64,000 nt of DNA, from positions 1 to 64,000 of the forward strand of contig CAWEKR010000013.1 of assembly GCA_963809615.1 (NCBI GenBank), read 5' to 3'. This document shows, in pieces, positions 7,013-14,800 of the stretch; position 1 is the stretch's first letter, and each line of letters starts with the position of its first letter. Origin of the DNA: FEB-25 sp963809615 (GTDB lineage: Bacteria; Chloroflexota; Anaerolineae; Anaerolineales; UBA4823). The translations under genes were made by a program, and so were the position numbers. The notes beneath the pieces were generated by a model. It saw only the letters and a list, made by a program, of their open reading frames with translations. It was not told where the DNA came from and ran no database searches.

Positions 7013-7378
7013 ATGAACAATTCCAACACACACAATCAACGCTTCGCAAAAATGACCTTCGCTACAGTCTATCCGCTGTATCTCGCCAAGATCGAGAAGA
7101 AAGGCAGAACCAGGGAAGAATTGCTTCAGGTCATCGAGTGGTTAACAAGTTTTGATAACGAAAAGCTTCAGAAACTAATTACGGAAAACGCAACATTTGA
7201 GACATTCTTCCAACAGGCTTCGCTAAACCCGAATGCGCACCTGATCACCGGAGTCATCTGTGGGTATCGTGTGGAGGAAATCGAGGATCCTTTGACGCAG
7301 CAGGTTAGATATTTGGATAAGCTGGTGGATGAGCTGGCGAAGGGTAGGAAGATGGAGAAGATCTTGCGTGGCTCGTAA
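7013..7378 (+). CDS. DUF2200 family protein
   Basis: A 121-residue protein matching DUF2200 end to end: FAKMTFATVYPLYLAKIEKKGRT near the start, then IEWLTSF, FETFFQQA, the very conserved GVICGYRVEEIEDP, and QVRYLDKLVDELAKGRKMEKIL. The family is small, cytosolic and of unknown biochemical function. Full length; no signal peptide or membrane segment. No strong ribosome site (AAGGTATCT lies before the ATG). It follows the DHFR-like gene by 143 bases. I assign the family but not a function. Confidence 0.85.
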   Translation: MNNSNTHNQRFAKMTFATVYPLYLAKIEKKGRTREELLQVIEWLTSFDNEKLQKLITENATFETFFQQASLNPNAHLITGVICGYRVEEIEDPLTQQVRYLDKLVDELAKGRKMEKILRGS

Positions 7379-7692
7379 GCTGTTGATAAGCTTCAAGAAA
7401 TCGATTTGTTGAGCATAAAAAATCAATTGGATTTAATCTAGAATTTGTGATCAGTGCATATATCAGTGCTTCATCCACATCTCCCCCGCCCAACACATTG
7501 ACCATTTGAAGCTGGTTATTCTGTGGCATTTTCGAGCATTTTTCTATTCTTGGTTTATTATCTACCCCCAAGCATTTTCCACGCCCGCCCCGCTGTATTA
7601 ACGCACACCAAACTATCTAGAATCGGATTTGTAAAATAGGCCAGCCTCAGGGCCACACAGGACACTTGTGATATCATCACTTAGGGTAAAAA
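7379..7692. other. Spacer after DUF2200 gene
   Basis: About 310 bases with short frames only. AT-rich, with a CCCCGCCC-rich patch near 7480-7600. No family, tRNA or repeat-module similarity noticed. Confidence 0.4.
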
Positions 7693-7993
7693 TTAGCCTA
7701 TCAATCCCTGATCAATCGGGATCGGAGTGAGAATATCATCCAACAGGGGAACGGCTTCATCTTGGGTTCCTGGAATAGTGCTTCATAGCGAGCAAAGCGA
7801 GCATAAGTGGTCATTAAGATCGCCAGGGACCGCCGAAGCCGCCTAAAGGCAGCCCGGGGAAACCACCCGGATCCAAAGAACGGGGTGACAGCACGGCAGG
7901 TGACGTGACCCCAGCATCCGCCCAAAATTCAGGCCGCACATAAAACGTGCAGGTGACCAGGTGACCCCAACCACTATAATCGGAGGGATCTCA
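7693..7993 (-). pseudogene. Tyrosine recombinase remnant, copy H, with GC-rich insertions
   Basis: Carries the integrase end (SLAILMTTYA, then RYEALFQEP, IPPIIV) interrupted at the same positions as copy F by larger GC-rich inserts: CCGCCGAAGCCGCCTAAAGG is shared with copy F, then extra sequence including CCCGGGGAAACCACCCGG is nested inside. It ends at TCTCATTCCTTCGG, the same junction with the tRNA half as in copies B and C. The inserts are therefore later than, and independent of, the junction. Confidence 0.7.
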
Positions 7994-8016
7994 TTCCTTC
8001 GGATCAGACAGTTGTG
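7994..8016 (+). repeat. truncated tRNA-Arg 3' half, copy H
   Basis: CCTTCGGATCAGACAGTTGTG matches the first 21-23 bases of the 45 bp attachment core; the T arm is then replaced by unrelated sequence (CACCCTTGATGGGTG hairpin and following) up to about 8095. Confidence 0.6.
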
Positions 8017-8095
8017 CACCCTTGATGGGTGTTCGGTTCCTATCCGCCGACAAGCGTCAAGCGGCTCGGAGGGAACGCCAATGTCCGTAGGTAAT

Positions 8096-8205
8096 AACTC
8101 ATATACCTCCATATATGAGGATAATTGGAAAAGTGAGCAAATTGTTTAGCGCAATTGATGAGGGTCTTTGAGCGACCCTGGTGAAAAAATTACCGGTCTG
8201 ACCGA
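8096..8205 (+). repeat. Decayed element end module, copy H
   Basis: Recognisable pieces in the right order: CTCATATACC...CATATATGAGG dyad (8098-8120), ATAATTGGAAAAGTGAGCAAA, a single degenerate 11-mer TTTAGCGCAAT (8145-8155), and a tail with GGTGAAAAAATTACCGGTC. Only one 11-mer remains, against two in copies A-C. Confidence 0.55.
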
Positions 8206-8434
8206 TTTATTAGTAATTATTGAGACTTCTTGGATAGACAGCTAAAACGCAGCGTATCGTTCCTGTAGAATAATGTTATTCGGCGAAATGCAGTGTGGTA
8301 AAGCCCGTAGAATCATTCGTTAGCCCGGTCATAGTATACAAAGAGATGGAAAAACGTGCCCCAGCCAGCGTGGGTCTGAGAGATTAGAGACCCACGAATA
8401 TATTGATTGCTCTTCGAATGCGCATGCAATACCC
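8206..8434. other. Spacer before the MerR-type promoter
   Basis: No coding frame with support. One GGGTCTGAGAGATTAGAGACCC hairpin-like dyad lies near 8371-8394 and an isolated GTTAGCC heptamer at 8319-8325. No merR gene is found here. Confidence 0.4.
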
Positions 8435-8465
8435 TTGACTTGGAGTAGACTCCAGGTGTTAGAAT
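8435..8465 (+). promoter_or_regulatory. MerR-family-type promoter with 19 bp spacer
   Basis: -35 TTGACT (8435-8440) and -10 TAGAAT (8460-8465) are separated by 19 bases, two more than optimal. The spacer contains a dyad centred between them (CTTGGAGT / ACTCCAGG). An over-long spacer with a central dyad is the hallmark of promoters twisted into shape by MerR-family activators. It faces the NTF2-like/aldo-keto reductase pair, giving a leader of about 130 nt. No merR-like gene is in the window, so the regulator must be encoded elsewhere or has been lost. Confidence 0.7.
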
Positions 8466-8601
8466 CTCGTTCTAGTGACCTAGGATATTTGCGGCGGTCG
8501 GTGACAGAAATTCGGACGCTCCGTGGATAATCTTGCTCGAAAAGCATGTGCTGGTGGCAAGCGTAAATACAGCGACACAGCATAGACATAAGGAGAGAGT
8601 T

Positions 8602-8985
8602 ATGCAAACTGAACTATTGGAACAAGAAATAATCGATCTCTCTAAGGAGAAGTGGCGCTGGATGTCAGCGCGCAAAGTAGATTTGCTGGAAACTCTATTC
8701 CATGAAAAGGCTGTCTTCGTTCATATGGGCGGAACCATGTCCAAGGAACAGGAACTGGAGGTTATTAGAAGCGGAGGGATTCACTACAAGACCGTGGATA
8801 TCCAGGAAGTGTCGGTGCGGTTTATTGGTACGACAACTGCCGTCCTTTTAAACAAAATTCGTCTGGTGGCTATCGTTGGCGGCAATGAGGTCACCAATCC
8901 CTTTGTGGTTACAGAAGTGTATGTGCAGCAAAATGGTACATGGACGTTAGCGTCGCTTTCTTTCACCAGGCTACTTACTCCGTAG
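8602..8985 (+). CDS. NTF2-like (SnoaL/DUF4440-type) protein
   Basis: A 127-residue single-domain protein with the cone-shaped NTF2-like fold pattern: an N-terminal helix pair (QEIIDLSKEKWRWMSARKVD), FHEKAVFVHMGG, then strands VSVRFIGTTTAVLLNKIRLV and a final strand with NGTWTLASLSFTRL. Relatives include ketosteroid-isomerase-like enzymes and small-ligand binders; no specific catalytic set is visible. I start at the ATG at 8602 because AAGGAGAGAG lies just before it and upstream in-frame codons are part of the leader. It is 36 bases ahead of the aldo/keto reductase, which has an almost identical ribosome site and first bases (TATGCAAA), so the two form one operon behind the MerR-type promoter. 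Confidence 0.85.
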   Translation: MQTELLEQEIIDLSKEKWRWMSARKVDLLETLFHEKAVFVHMGGTMSKEQELEVIRSGGIHYKTVDIQEVSVRFIGTTTAVLLNKIRLVAIVGGNEVTNPFVVTEVYVQQNGTWTLASLSFTRLLTP

Positions 8986-9021
8986 CGATACCATCAACTC
9001 TGTAAACTTTAGGAGAGAATT

Positions 9022-9873
9022 ATGCAAAATGTGAAATTGAACAATGGCGTTGAAATACCTATCCTTGGTTTCGGTGTTTTTCAGATCACTGATTGCACCG
9101 AATGTGAAAGAAGCGTGGTTGACGCAATCCAAACTGGATATCGCCTGATTGACACTGCTGCTTCATATCAAAATGAAGAGGCGGTTGGTATGGGAATCAA
9201 AGAAAGCGGCGTTGCAAGAGAAAAACTGTTTATCACGACAAAACTTTGGATTCAAAGAAATGGATATGAAGGCACAATAAAAGCCTTTGAAAAATCCCTG
9301 AAGCGATTGCAACTAGACTACATCGACCTGTATCTGATCCATCAACCATTCGGAGATGTGTATGGAGAATGGCGTGCGATGGAAGAACTGTATCAACAAG
9401 GCAAAGTCAGGGCAATCGGAGTGTCAAATTTTCCTCCTGACCGAATAATGGACTTGATGATTTATAACGAAATAACGCCTATGGTAAACCAGATTGAAGT
9501 AAATCCTTTCCATCAGCAAATTGACACGCAAAAGTTTTTACAAGATAACAGTGTTCAGGCTGAAGCATGGGCTCCATTTGCAGAGGGAAGACAGAATATA
9601 TTTCAAACTGAACTATTGCTTTCAATTGCTGCAAAACATAATAAAAGCGTTGCGCAAGTAATTCTCCGCTGGCTTTCCCAAAGAGGGATTATTGTTGTTT
9701 CAAAATCAACTCGTAAAGAGCGAATGATAGAAAATATCAGCGTCTTTGATTTTGAATTAAGCACGGAAGACTTGGCGGCTATGGCAACTTTAGACACAAA
9801 AACAAGTAGTTTCTTTGACCATCGTAACCCTGAGATGGTGAAATGGCTGGGTAACAGAAAAATAGATATTTAA
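9022..9873 (+). CDS. Aldo/keto reductase (2,5-diketo-D-gluconate reductase-like)
   Basis: A 283-residue single-domain TIM-barrel reductase using NAD(P)H to reduce carbonyls. The catalytic tetrad is complete: Asp44 and Tyr49 (LIDTAASY), Lys74 (TTKLW) and His107 (LIHQP). The NADPH-binding end is seen as VVSKSTRKERMIENISVFDF. Length and the EVNPFHQQ and AWAPFAEG motifs match the bacterial YvgN/DkgA branch. The start follows AGGAGAGAAT. It is co-transcribed with the NTF2-like gene. Promoter architecture suggests induction by a MerR-type sensor, plausibly of reactive aldehydes or electrophiles (inference from AdhR/YvgN-type systems). Complete gene. Confidence 0.92.
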   Translation: MQNVKLNNGVEIPILGFGVFQITDCTECERSVVDAIQTGYRLIDTAASYQNEEAVGMGIKESGVAREKLFITTKLWIQRNGYEGTIKAFEKSLKRLQLDYIDLYLIHQPFGDVYGEWRAMEELYQQGKVRAIGVSNFPPDRIMDLMIYNEITPMVNQIEVNPFHQQIDTQKFLQDNSVQAEAWAPFAEGRQNIFQTELLLSIAAKHNKSVAQVILRWLSQRGIIVVSKSTRKERMIENISVFDFELSTEDLAAMATLDTKTSSFFDHRNPEMVKWLGNRKIDI

Positions 9874-10131
9874 TAATGAATTCCCGCCACAACGGAAGGC
9901 ATCGCTTTCATGGAAGAAGTGGGATGACTCAGTTATCGTGGAGAGGGGGGATTCGATTGGTAAATCATCAATGATAGAATGCCCCATTAAATCCATCACC
10001 AAAGCCTATTTGATAAAGGCTAGCACAGTTGATAAATAGTAATAAATCCGACCGGTCTCCAATTCTTACAGTAGAGAAGCCTCCGCTGAAATCCCCAGGA
10101 TACTGTATGCAATCTGATCAGCTTACATGCT
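9874..10131. other. Spacer with a fragment of the end module
   Basis: Around 10028-10062 the sequence GTTGATAAATAGTAATAAAT-CCGACCGGTCTCC matches the start and end of the end module with the middle, including the 11-mers, deleted. Nothing else recognised. Confidence 0.45.
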
Positions 10132-10322
10132 TCAGTTCATCGGGATCGGAGTGAGAATATCATCCAACAGGGGAACGGCTTCATCTTGGGTTCTTGGAAT
10201 AGTGCTTCATAGCGAGCAAAGCGAGCTAAGTGGGCATAGGTAGTCATCAAAATCGCCAGGGAGTCACATCCCAGCAACTACGATCTGATGAATACCATGA
10301 TTCAGCATAATTAGCCAAAACA
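10132..10322 (-). pseudogene. Tyrosine recombinase C-terminal remnant, copy I
   Basis: The minus strand gives the TTYAHLA, then FARYEALFQEP version of the integrase end with the GCTTCATAGCGAGCAAAG insert in two-step form, and GATATTCTCACTCCGATCCC at the end. It shares CCAACAGGGGAACGGC with copy H, so H and I are sister copies. Its right part (GATGAATACCATGATTCAGC) corresponds to the uninterrupted gene, not to a tRNA junction. Confidence 0.65.
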
Positions 10323-10380
10323 ATACTATATTAGCCTAGATAGAAAAAAAGATTGTATGATTCTGGAAGGTGCTGTTGGG

Positions 10381-11331
10381 TTATCCATGGCTGGAATACC
10401 AGTCCAACACGCGTAAGGCGCGCAGCGTGTTCCACCGGCTGGCTGTGCCGGACGGACCTTCCATGGCAAAGTTGACTTGATCGAGGTGAGGGTTCTGAAG
10501 CGGCCAGCGCCCGTTTTGGTGCTGTTTCTTCACCACCAGATCAACGGCCTCAACCACTCGTTCGTCGGGTTCGACCCCGGCACTGCGCAAATAATCCAGA
10601 CCGCGCAGCACATCGTAGTGCCAGGTGGGTGGAAACGAGAAGCGCAACCATTTGCGATCGATCACTTCGCCGGTTGATAACCTGCGGAACATATGACGCA
10701 CGAGGAGATACTCCTGTGCTCGGAGGCGGGCATCGGTGACCGCAGGACTAATACCTTTTACTTTCTCATACACTAACAGTCCTTCCAGAACGCAGATAGT
10801 CGTGTGAAATGATGATCGCCGGCTAGGCGGGGCTTCGCAATTCCAACCGCCATCGTCGAGCTGCTCGCTGAGCAGCCTGTCGACCAGCCGGTCGCTCGCA
10901 TGGCCGAAGTAGGCACCTAATGCAAGAACCCTTCCATTGATACACGGCTCGACCTCACCCTCAAAGAAGGGTGAGTTACCGAATTCCTGCCCCCAAGTGA
11001 CCTTTTCGTGAACGAGGCCTACAGCCTTCCGGGCCGGCTCACTCGTTGGGTCAAGCCCCATGTCCCTCAGAAGGAGCAGGGCGTAAAATGTAGACGCCCA
11101 CTTTGCTGGAAAGAAAGCGCCAGCCCACATGCCGTCTACACCCTGGAGGGCAAGCAGCTGGGCACCCCAACCTTCCGTGGCTACTCGCTGGCGCTCGGTT
11201 GCAACGAGCTGATCGGGCTCCTTGGTGAGGTCACGCATGACCTGCCAGCGGATCGAAGGATCGGAAGCCAGCAGCCACTTGATTACCGCTTGCTTTAGTC
11301 TGGTGATTGGTGGTTTAAGTGGATCAATCAT
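10381..11331 (-). CDS. Terpene-cyclase/prenyltransferase-like alpha-alpha barrel protein
   Basis: A 316-residue cytosolic protein with repeated helix-hairpin units of the squalene cyclase/prenyltransferase alpha-alpha toroid type: LSEQLDDGGWNCEAPP and VVKKQHQNGRWPLQNP are typical QxxDGxW-like QW motifs. Others are degenerate. It lacks an obvious DXDD catalytic motif, so enzyme activity is doubtful; similar stand-alone proteins are usually annotated as hypothetical. SIRWQVMRDL near the N-terminus is characteristic of this group. GC content is clearly above that of the flanking remnants, suggesting a different source from other cargo genes. Lies between integrase remnants I and J on the minus strand. 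Confidence 0.75.
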   Translation of the reverse strand: MIDPLKPPITRLKQAVIKWLLASDPSIRWQVMRDLTKEPDQLVATERQRVATEGWGAQLLALQGVDGMWAGAFFPAKWASTFYALLLLRDMGLDPTSEPARKAVGLVHEKVTWGQEFGNSPFFEGEVEPCINGRVLALGAYFGHASDRLVDRLLSEQLDDGGWNCEAPPSRRSSFHTTICVLEGLLVYEKVKGISPAVTDARLRAQEYLLVRHMFRRLSTGEVIDRKWLRFSFPPTWHYDVLRGLDYLRSAGVEPDERVVEAVDLVVKKQHQNGRWPLQNPHLDQVNFAMEGPSGTASRWNTLRALRVLDWYSSHG

Positions 11332-11586
11332 CGCCTACCTGTCCCTCCTTGTACTATTTAGGACGCACATATCCCGATTAGTAACTATTTGGAAAGTATA
11401 TAGTATATCCAGAAAGGAATGGCCTAATTAAAAATTATAGGACCATGATTTTTTATTGTCAATACCAAGGACGTGCTACATGTGCGAAAAAAACCTGCCA
11501 ATATTTCGCTTTTTGGTACTTGTATGAACGATGTAAAAGTATGTGGAAAAAAACTAGAATGTTTAAAACGCACAGAACCTTTACAG
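11332..11586. other. AT-rich spacer
   Basis: No supported frame; several A-runs. Contains the upstream region of the cyclase-like gene. No repeat modules seen before the remnant at about 11587. Confidence 0.35.
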
Positions 11587-11725
11587 GGATTTAGTGAGCA
11601 TAACGGGCCCTAAAATCGCCTGGGAGTAACCCAGCCTTCCAGCCAGTACGGTCGGTGGGATACCTTCACGAAGGAAATTCGAGGCAGCTGATTATCTTCG
11701 GATCGACCTCCCGGTAAATTGGCGG
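11587..11725 (-). pseudogene. Tyrosine recombinase remnant, copy J (most decayed)
   Basis: The minus strand still spells SAASNFLREGIPPTVLAG then LGYSQAI, before in-frame decay (the Tyr region reads GPVMLTKSL and stops). The divergence from copies A-I makes it the oldest or a different relative. It marks the right edge of the accessory array; the next gene begins ordinary chromosome. Confidence 0.6.
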
Positions 11726-11858
11726 ATAACTTGCAACAGGCAGTCTGACAGGAAAATTCTACCTGCTGCCCTTCCATTTTTCAGATTCGTGTAAAATGGT
11801 AGGTGCGGCATTGTAATTTGCCTGAGATTTCTGCTCCTGGCAGTGTGGAGAATGTGGA

Positions 11859-14800
11859 ATGTATCGTAAAAAAGTAATCCTTTTAATTATCGTTGTATTT
11901 TTCGGCTTATTCATTTTCTCCCTTCCCACAGCCTCTTCTACGGCGCTGTCTGCCGAGCCTAAACCATCCTCGGTGAGTCCGCAGGTGCTCTCAGATCAAC
12001 TTGTGCAGGCCGTTTTGGATGCCGTTTCATTGAGTAAACATTACGTTGATAGCGGTTTGGTGACCAACGTCCAGGTCACGGATACCAAAATTTCGCAGGA
12101 TCAACAGTGGGCGACTGCCTGGGTGGTATATTATGACCCCCAGATCGAGGCAGTGCTACCCACCGAGCCTGGATTGGCGGTCGCACATATGACCGATGGT
12201 CAGTGGACGGTTATTCTGCCATCCGATCCGGGCTGGCAGGAGGCGGTAAAGTCGGTCCCCGATGACCTGCTCTCACCTGACGAAAAAGATATGTGGCTGG
12301 CGATGAACCAGGGGACGGTTGAAACTTACCCGACCCAAAGCGGCTATTTCCTCCCGTGGCATGGGGGTCAAACCGGTTTCTTATCCCGCAGCGTCGGTCA
12401 CGATGCCGATTTTAATACCGCTCATTACGCCTTTGATTTCTATTTCCCCGGAGATACTGTATGTCCGGGAGGGGGTGGTAACCAGGAGCTGGCAGGTACC
12501 GAGGGGTTAAATTTCAGCATTTATGCCTCCCGGGCTGCCACGGTGTGGGGCTGGGATGACTCGGTGGCAGATTGTGATCACAGCAAAGTCAATTTTATCG
12601 TGCTGCGTAACATCGATGATCCTTCCATCTTCCAGCTGTATATGCACTTATCTCAAGGCAGCATTCCACCGGCATTGAAATCAGTCGGCGCTCCCGTAGC
12701 GCGGGGTCAATTTATTGCCCTGGCGGATAATACCGGAGCCAGCTCCGGCTCTCACCTGCACTTCCAGGTTGAGCGCCAACCTTATTGGCCGGCAGCCAAC
12801 CCATATTGGTCTACCGCATTGGATATGACTTTCGATGATGTCAATATCAATGGAGGCCGACCACGCGTCAACCCATTGGATGGCCCCTACTGCCGGAGCG
12901 ATGATATTTGTGCCGTGTTCAGGTCAAACTACGTGTCGGGCAATTATTACCAGGGCGACTCGACCCCTCCGACGGGCGAATTGTCGGGTGTGATCAGCGG
13001 TGAGGTGGTTGAAACGCAAACGATTACCCTGAACGGATCGGGAAAGGATGATCTCTCTGGACTGGATTACGGTCAGCTGGTGGCAAATTTCAACGGCACC
13101 TGGAATAATCTGGGGCCTCATTTCAACCCCGATTTTACTTATACCTGGGATCTATGCGATCCCTCTTTGCCCGTGGAGAATGGACCGGTAAGTGTTGCCC
13201 TGATTTTATTCGATGTCGCCGGCAATCCCGCCCCACGGGTGGGCCTGACCCATTTTGTCAAAAACTATTCTTGTCCCATCCCGCCCCCGAGCTGCATCCC
13301 CAGCGCCGACCAGATAACGTTATTTGAAGATCCATATTACCTGGGGGGGTGTGTTAAGTATGGAGTTGGCGAATACCCAATCGGGCAATCTCTGGACCCA
13401 TTAGGGAATGACGATGCAGAATCGATCCTGGTGGGAGATAATATCACCGCCACCCTGTATTCGGAAGAAATTTTCTCGGGGCACTCGCAGGCGGTATCAG
13501 ATGATATTGCATTCATGAAATATAACTGGGTGTCGGGGAATACGCTTTCATCGATGAGAGTCACCACTCGTGACGCTGCACCTAAGGTTCCGGTTACGGT
13601 CCTGCCCATCGAGTCATCCCAATTCCGTGAGGATGATGTCATTTTATTTTCATGGCGAAATGGGGGTGGAGCAACGCAATTCAGGCTGGAGATCTATTTA
13701 GGCTCAAATTTATTTAAGAGTTATCCCTGGCAGACCGATCCGGTGCGGTTCGTCGATTCTTTGGAACTAGGCGCCTACAGTTGGCGGGTGCAGGCCAGGA
13801 ATGCGGCCGGGTTAAGCCCTTGGACGGTGAAATCAAACCTCACTATAGAATCCCCGATCATCTTTCCAGCGATTGAGACAATCCCTTACAGTGATACGAT
13901 GGAGAACAGCGCTTCAAAATGGGCTCATGATGGTCTGTGGAATGATAAAAGCGACCCTGGATTGGCTCACAGTGGCACAAAAAGCTGGTGGTATCAAAAT
14001 GATTATGGTGATTACAACGGCGAGCAGCCCAATACAGGTTCACTGACATCCCCTCCGGTCGATATCACCGCGCCCGGTTACTTCCTTAGGTTCTACTATC
14101 GCTACGAAACCGAATCAACGGGCACGAAATGGGACCAGCGCTGGGTCCAAATATCAGTGGACCGAGGTCCGTTCCAAAACCTTATTCAGCTTTCCGATGA
14201 TCCCCAAATCAACGAGACTTCCAGCTGGATGCAAAACAAAGCAATTGATTTATCTCCTTTTGCGGGTCACAATATCCGCGTCCGTTTCCTGTTTTCCACC
14301 CTGGACACGTCTGCCAATAATTTTCCCGGCTGGGGAATAGATGATTTCAGCATCAGCGCCACTCTTCCGGGAGGTTGTAGTGAGAACCGGCAGGATAAAT
14401 CTCCTGCTCAGGCTTTTTTTCTGGCTTATGATCCCACCATCAAAATTCCCGGGGAGATTTGCCCGAACGGTGATTATGATTTTTATAAGTTTTCTGGAAA
14501 GGCGGGAGACCGCATCGTCGCAGACATTGATGCAATGGTCGATGGCTCACCCCTGGATTCGTATCTTTACCTGCTGGATACCGACGGAAGCACGGTGCTG
14601 GCAGAGAATGACGATGAAGTTTATGCTGAGCTGCGTGATTCACTGCTTAGTTATACCCTGCCTGCTGATGGACTTTATTTTCTGAAGCTCAAGGCCTGGA
14701 AGCACCCCCTCGTGGGCGGGGATAGCTATACCTATACCATCCGCCTGTTTGAAGACCATGTCATGCCAGCGGCAGAAATCACCTGGCCCAATTCGAACAC

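Noticed and set aside
8319..8325. GTTAGCC heptamer as a second integron attC core
   Set aside because: It fits GTTRRRY but has no L'-like block before it and no partner half; such heptamers are common by chance.
1..11750. CRISPR array explanation for the repeated units
   Set aside because: Repeats are long, unevenly spaced by hundreds to thousands of bases and contain coding remnants. No short regular repeat-spacer pattern and no cas genes.
1..11750. Classical chromosomal integron
   Set aside because: No intI-type integrase with its extra domain and no series of full attC sites. Junctions contain tRNA-Arg halves and a phage-type recombinase end instead. Only one attC-like half site was seen.
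11859..12000. Promoter TGTAAAATGG upstream of the M23 gene
   Set aside because: A TAAAAT-like -10 is present but no acceptable -35 at 16-18 bp; not reported as a feature.
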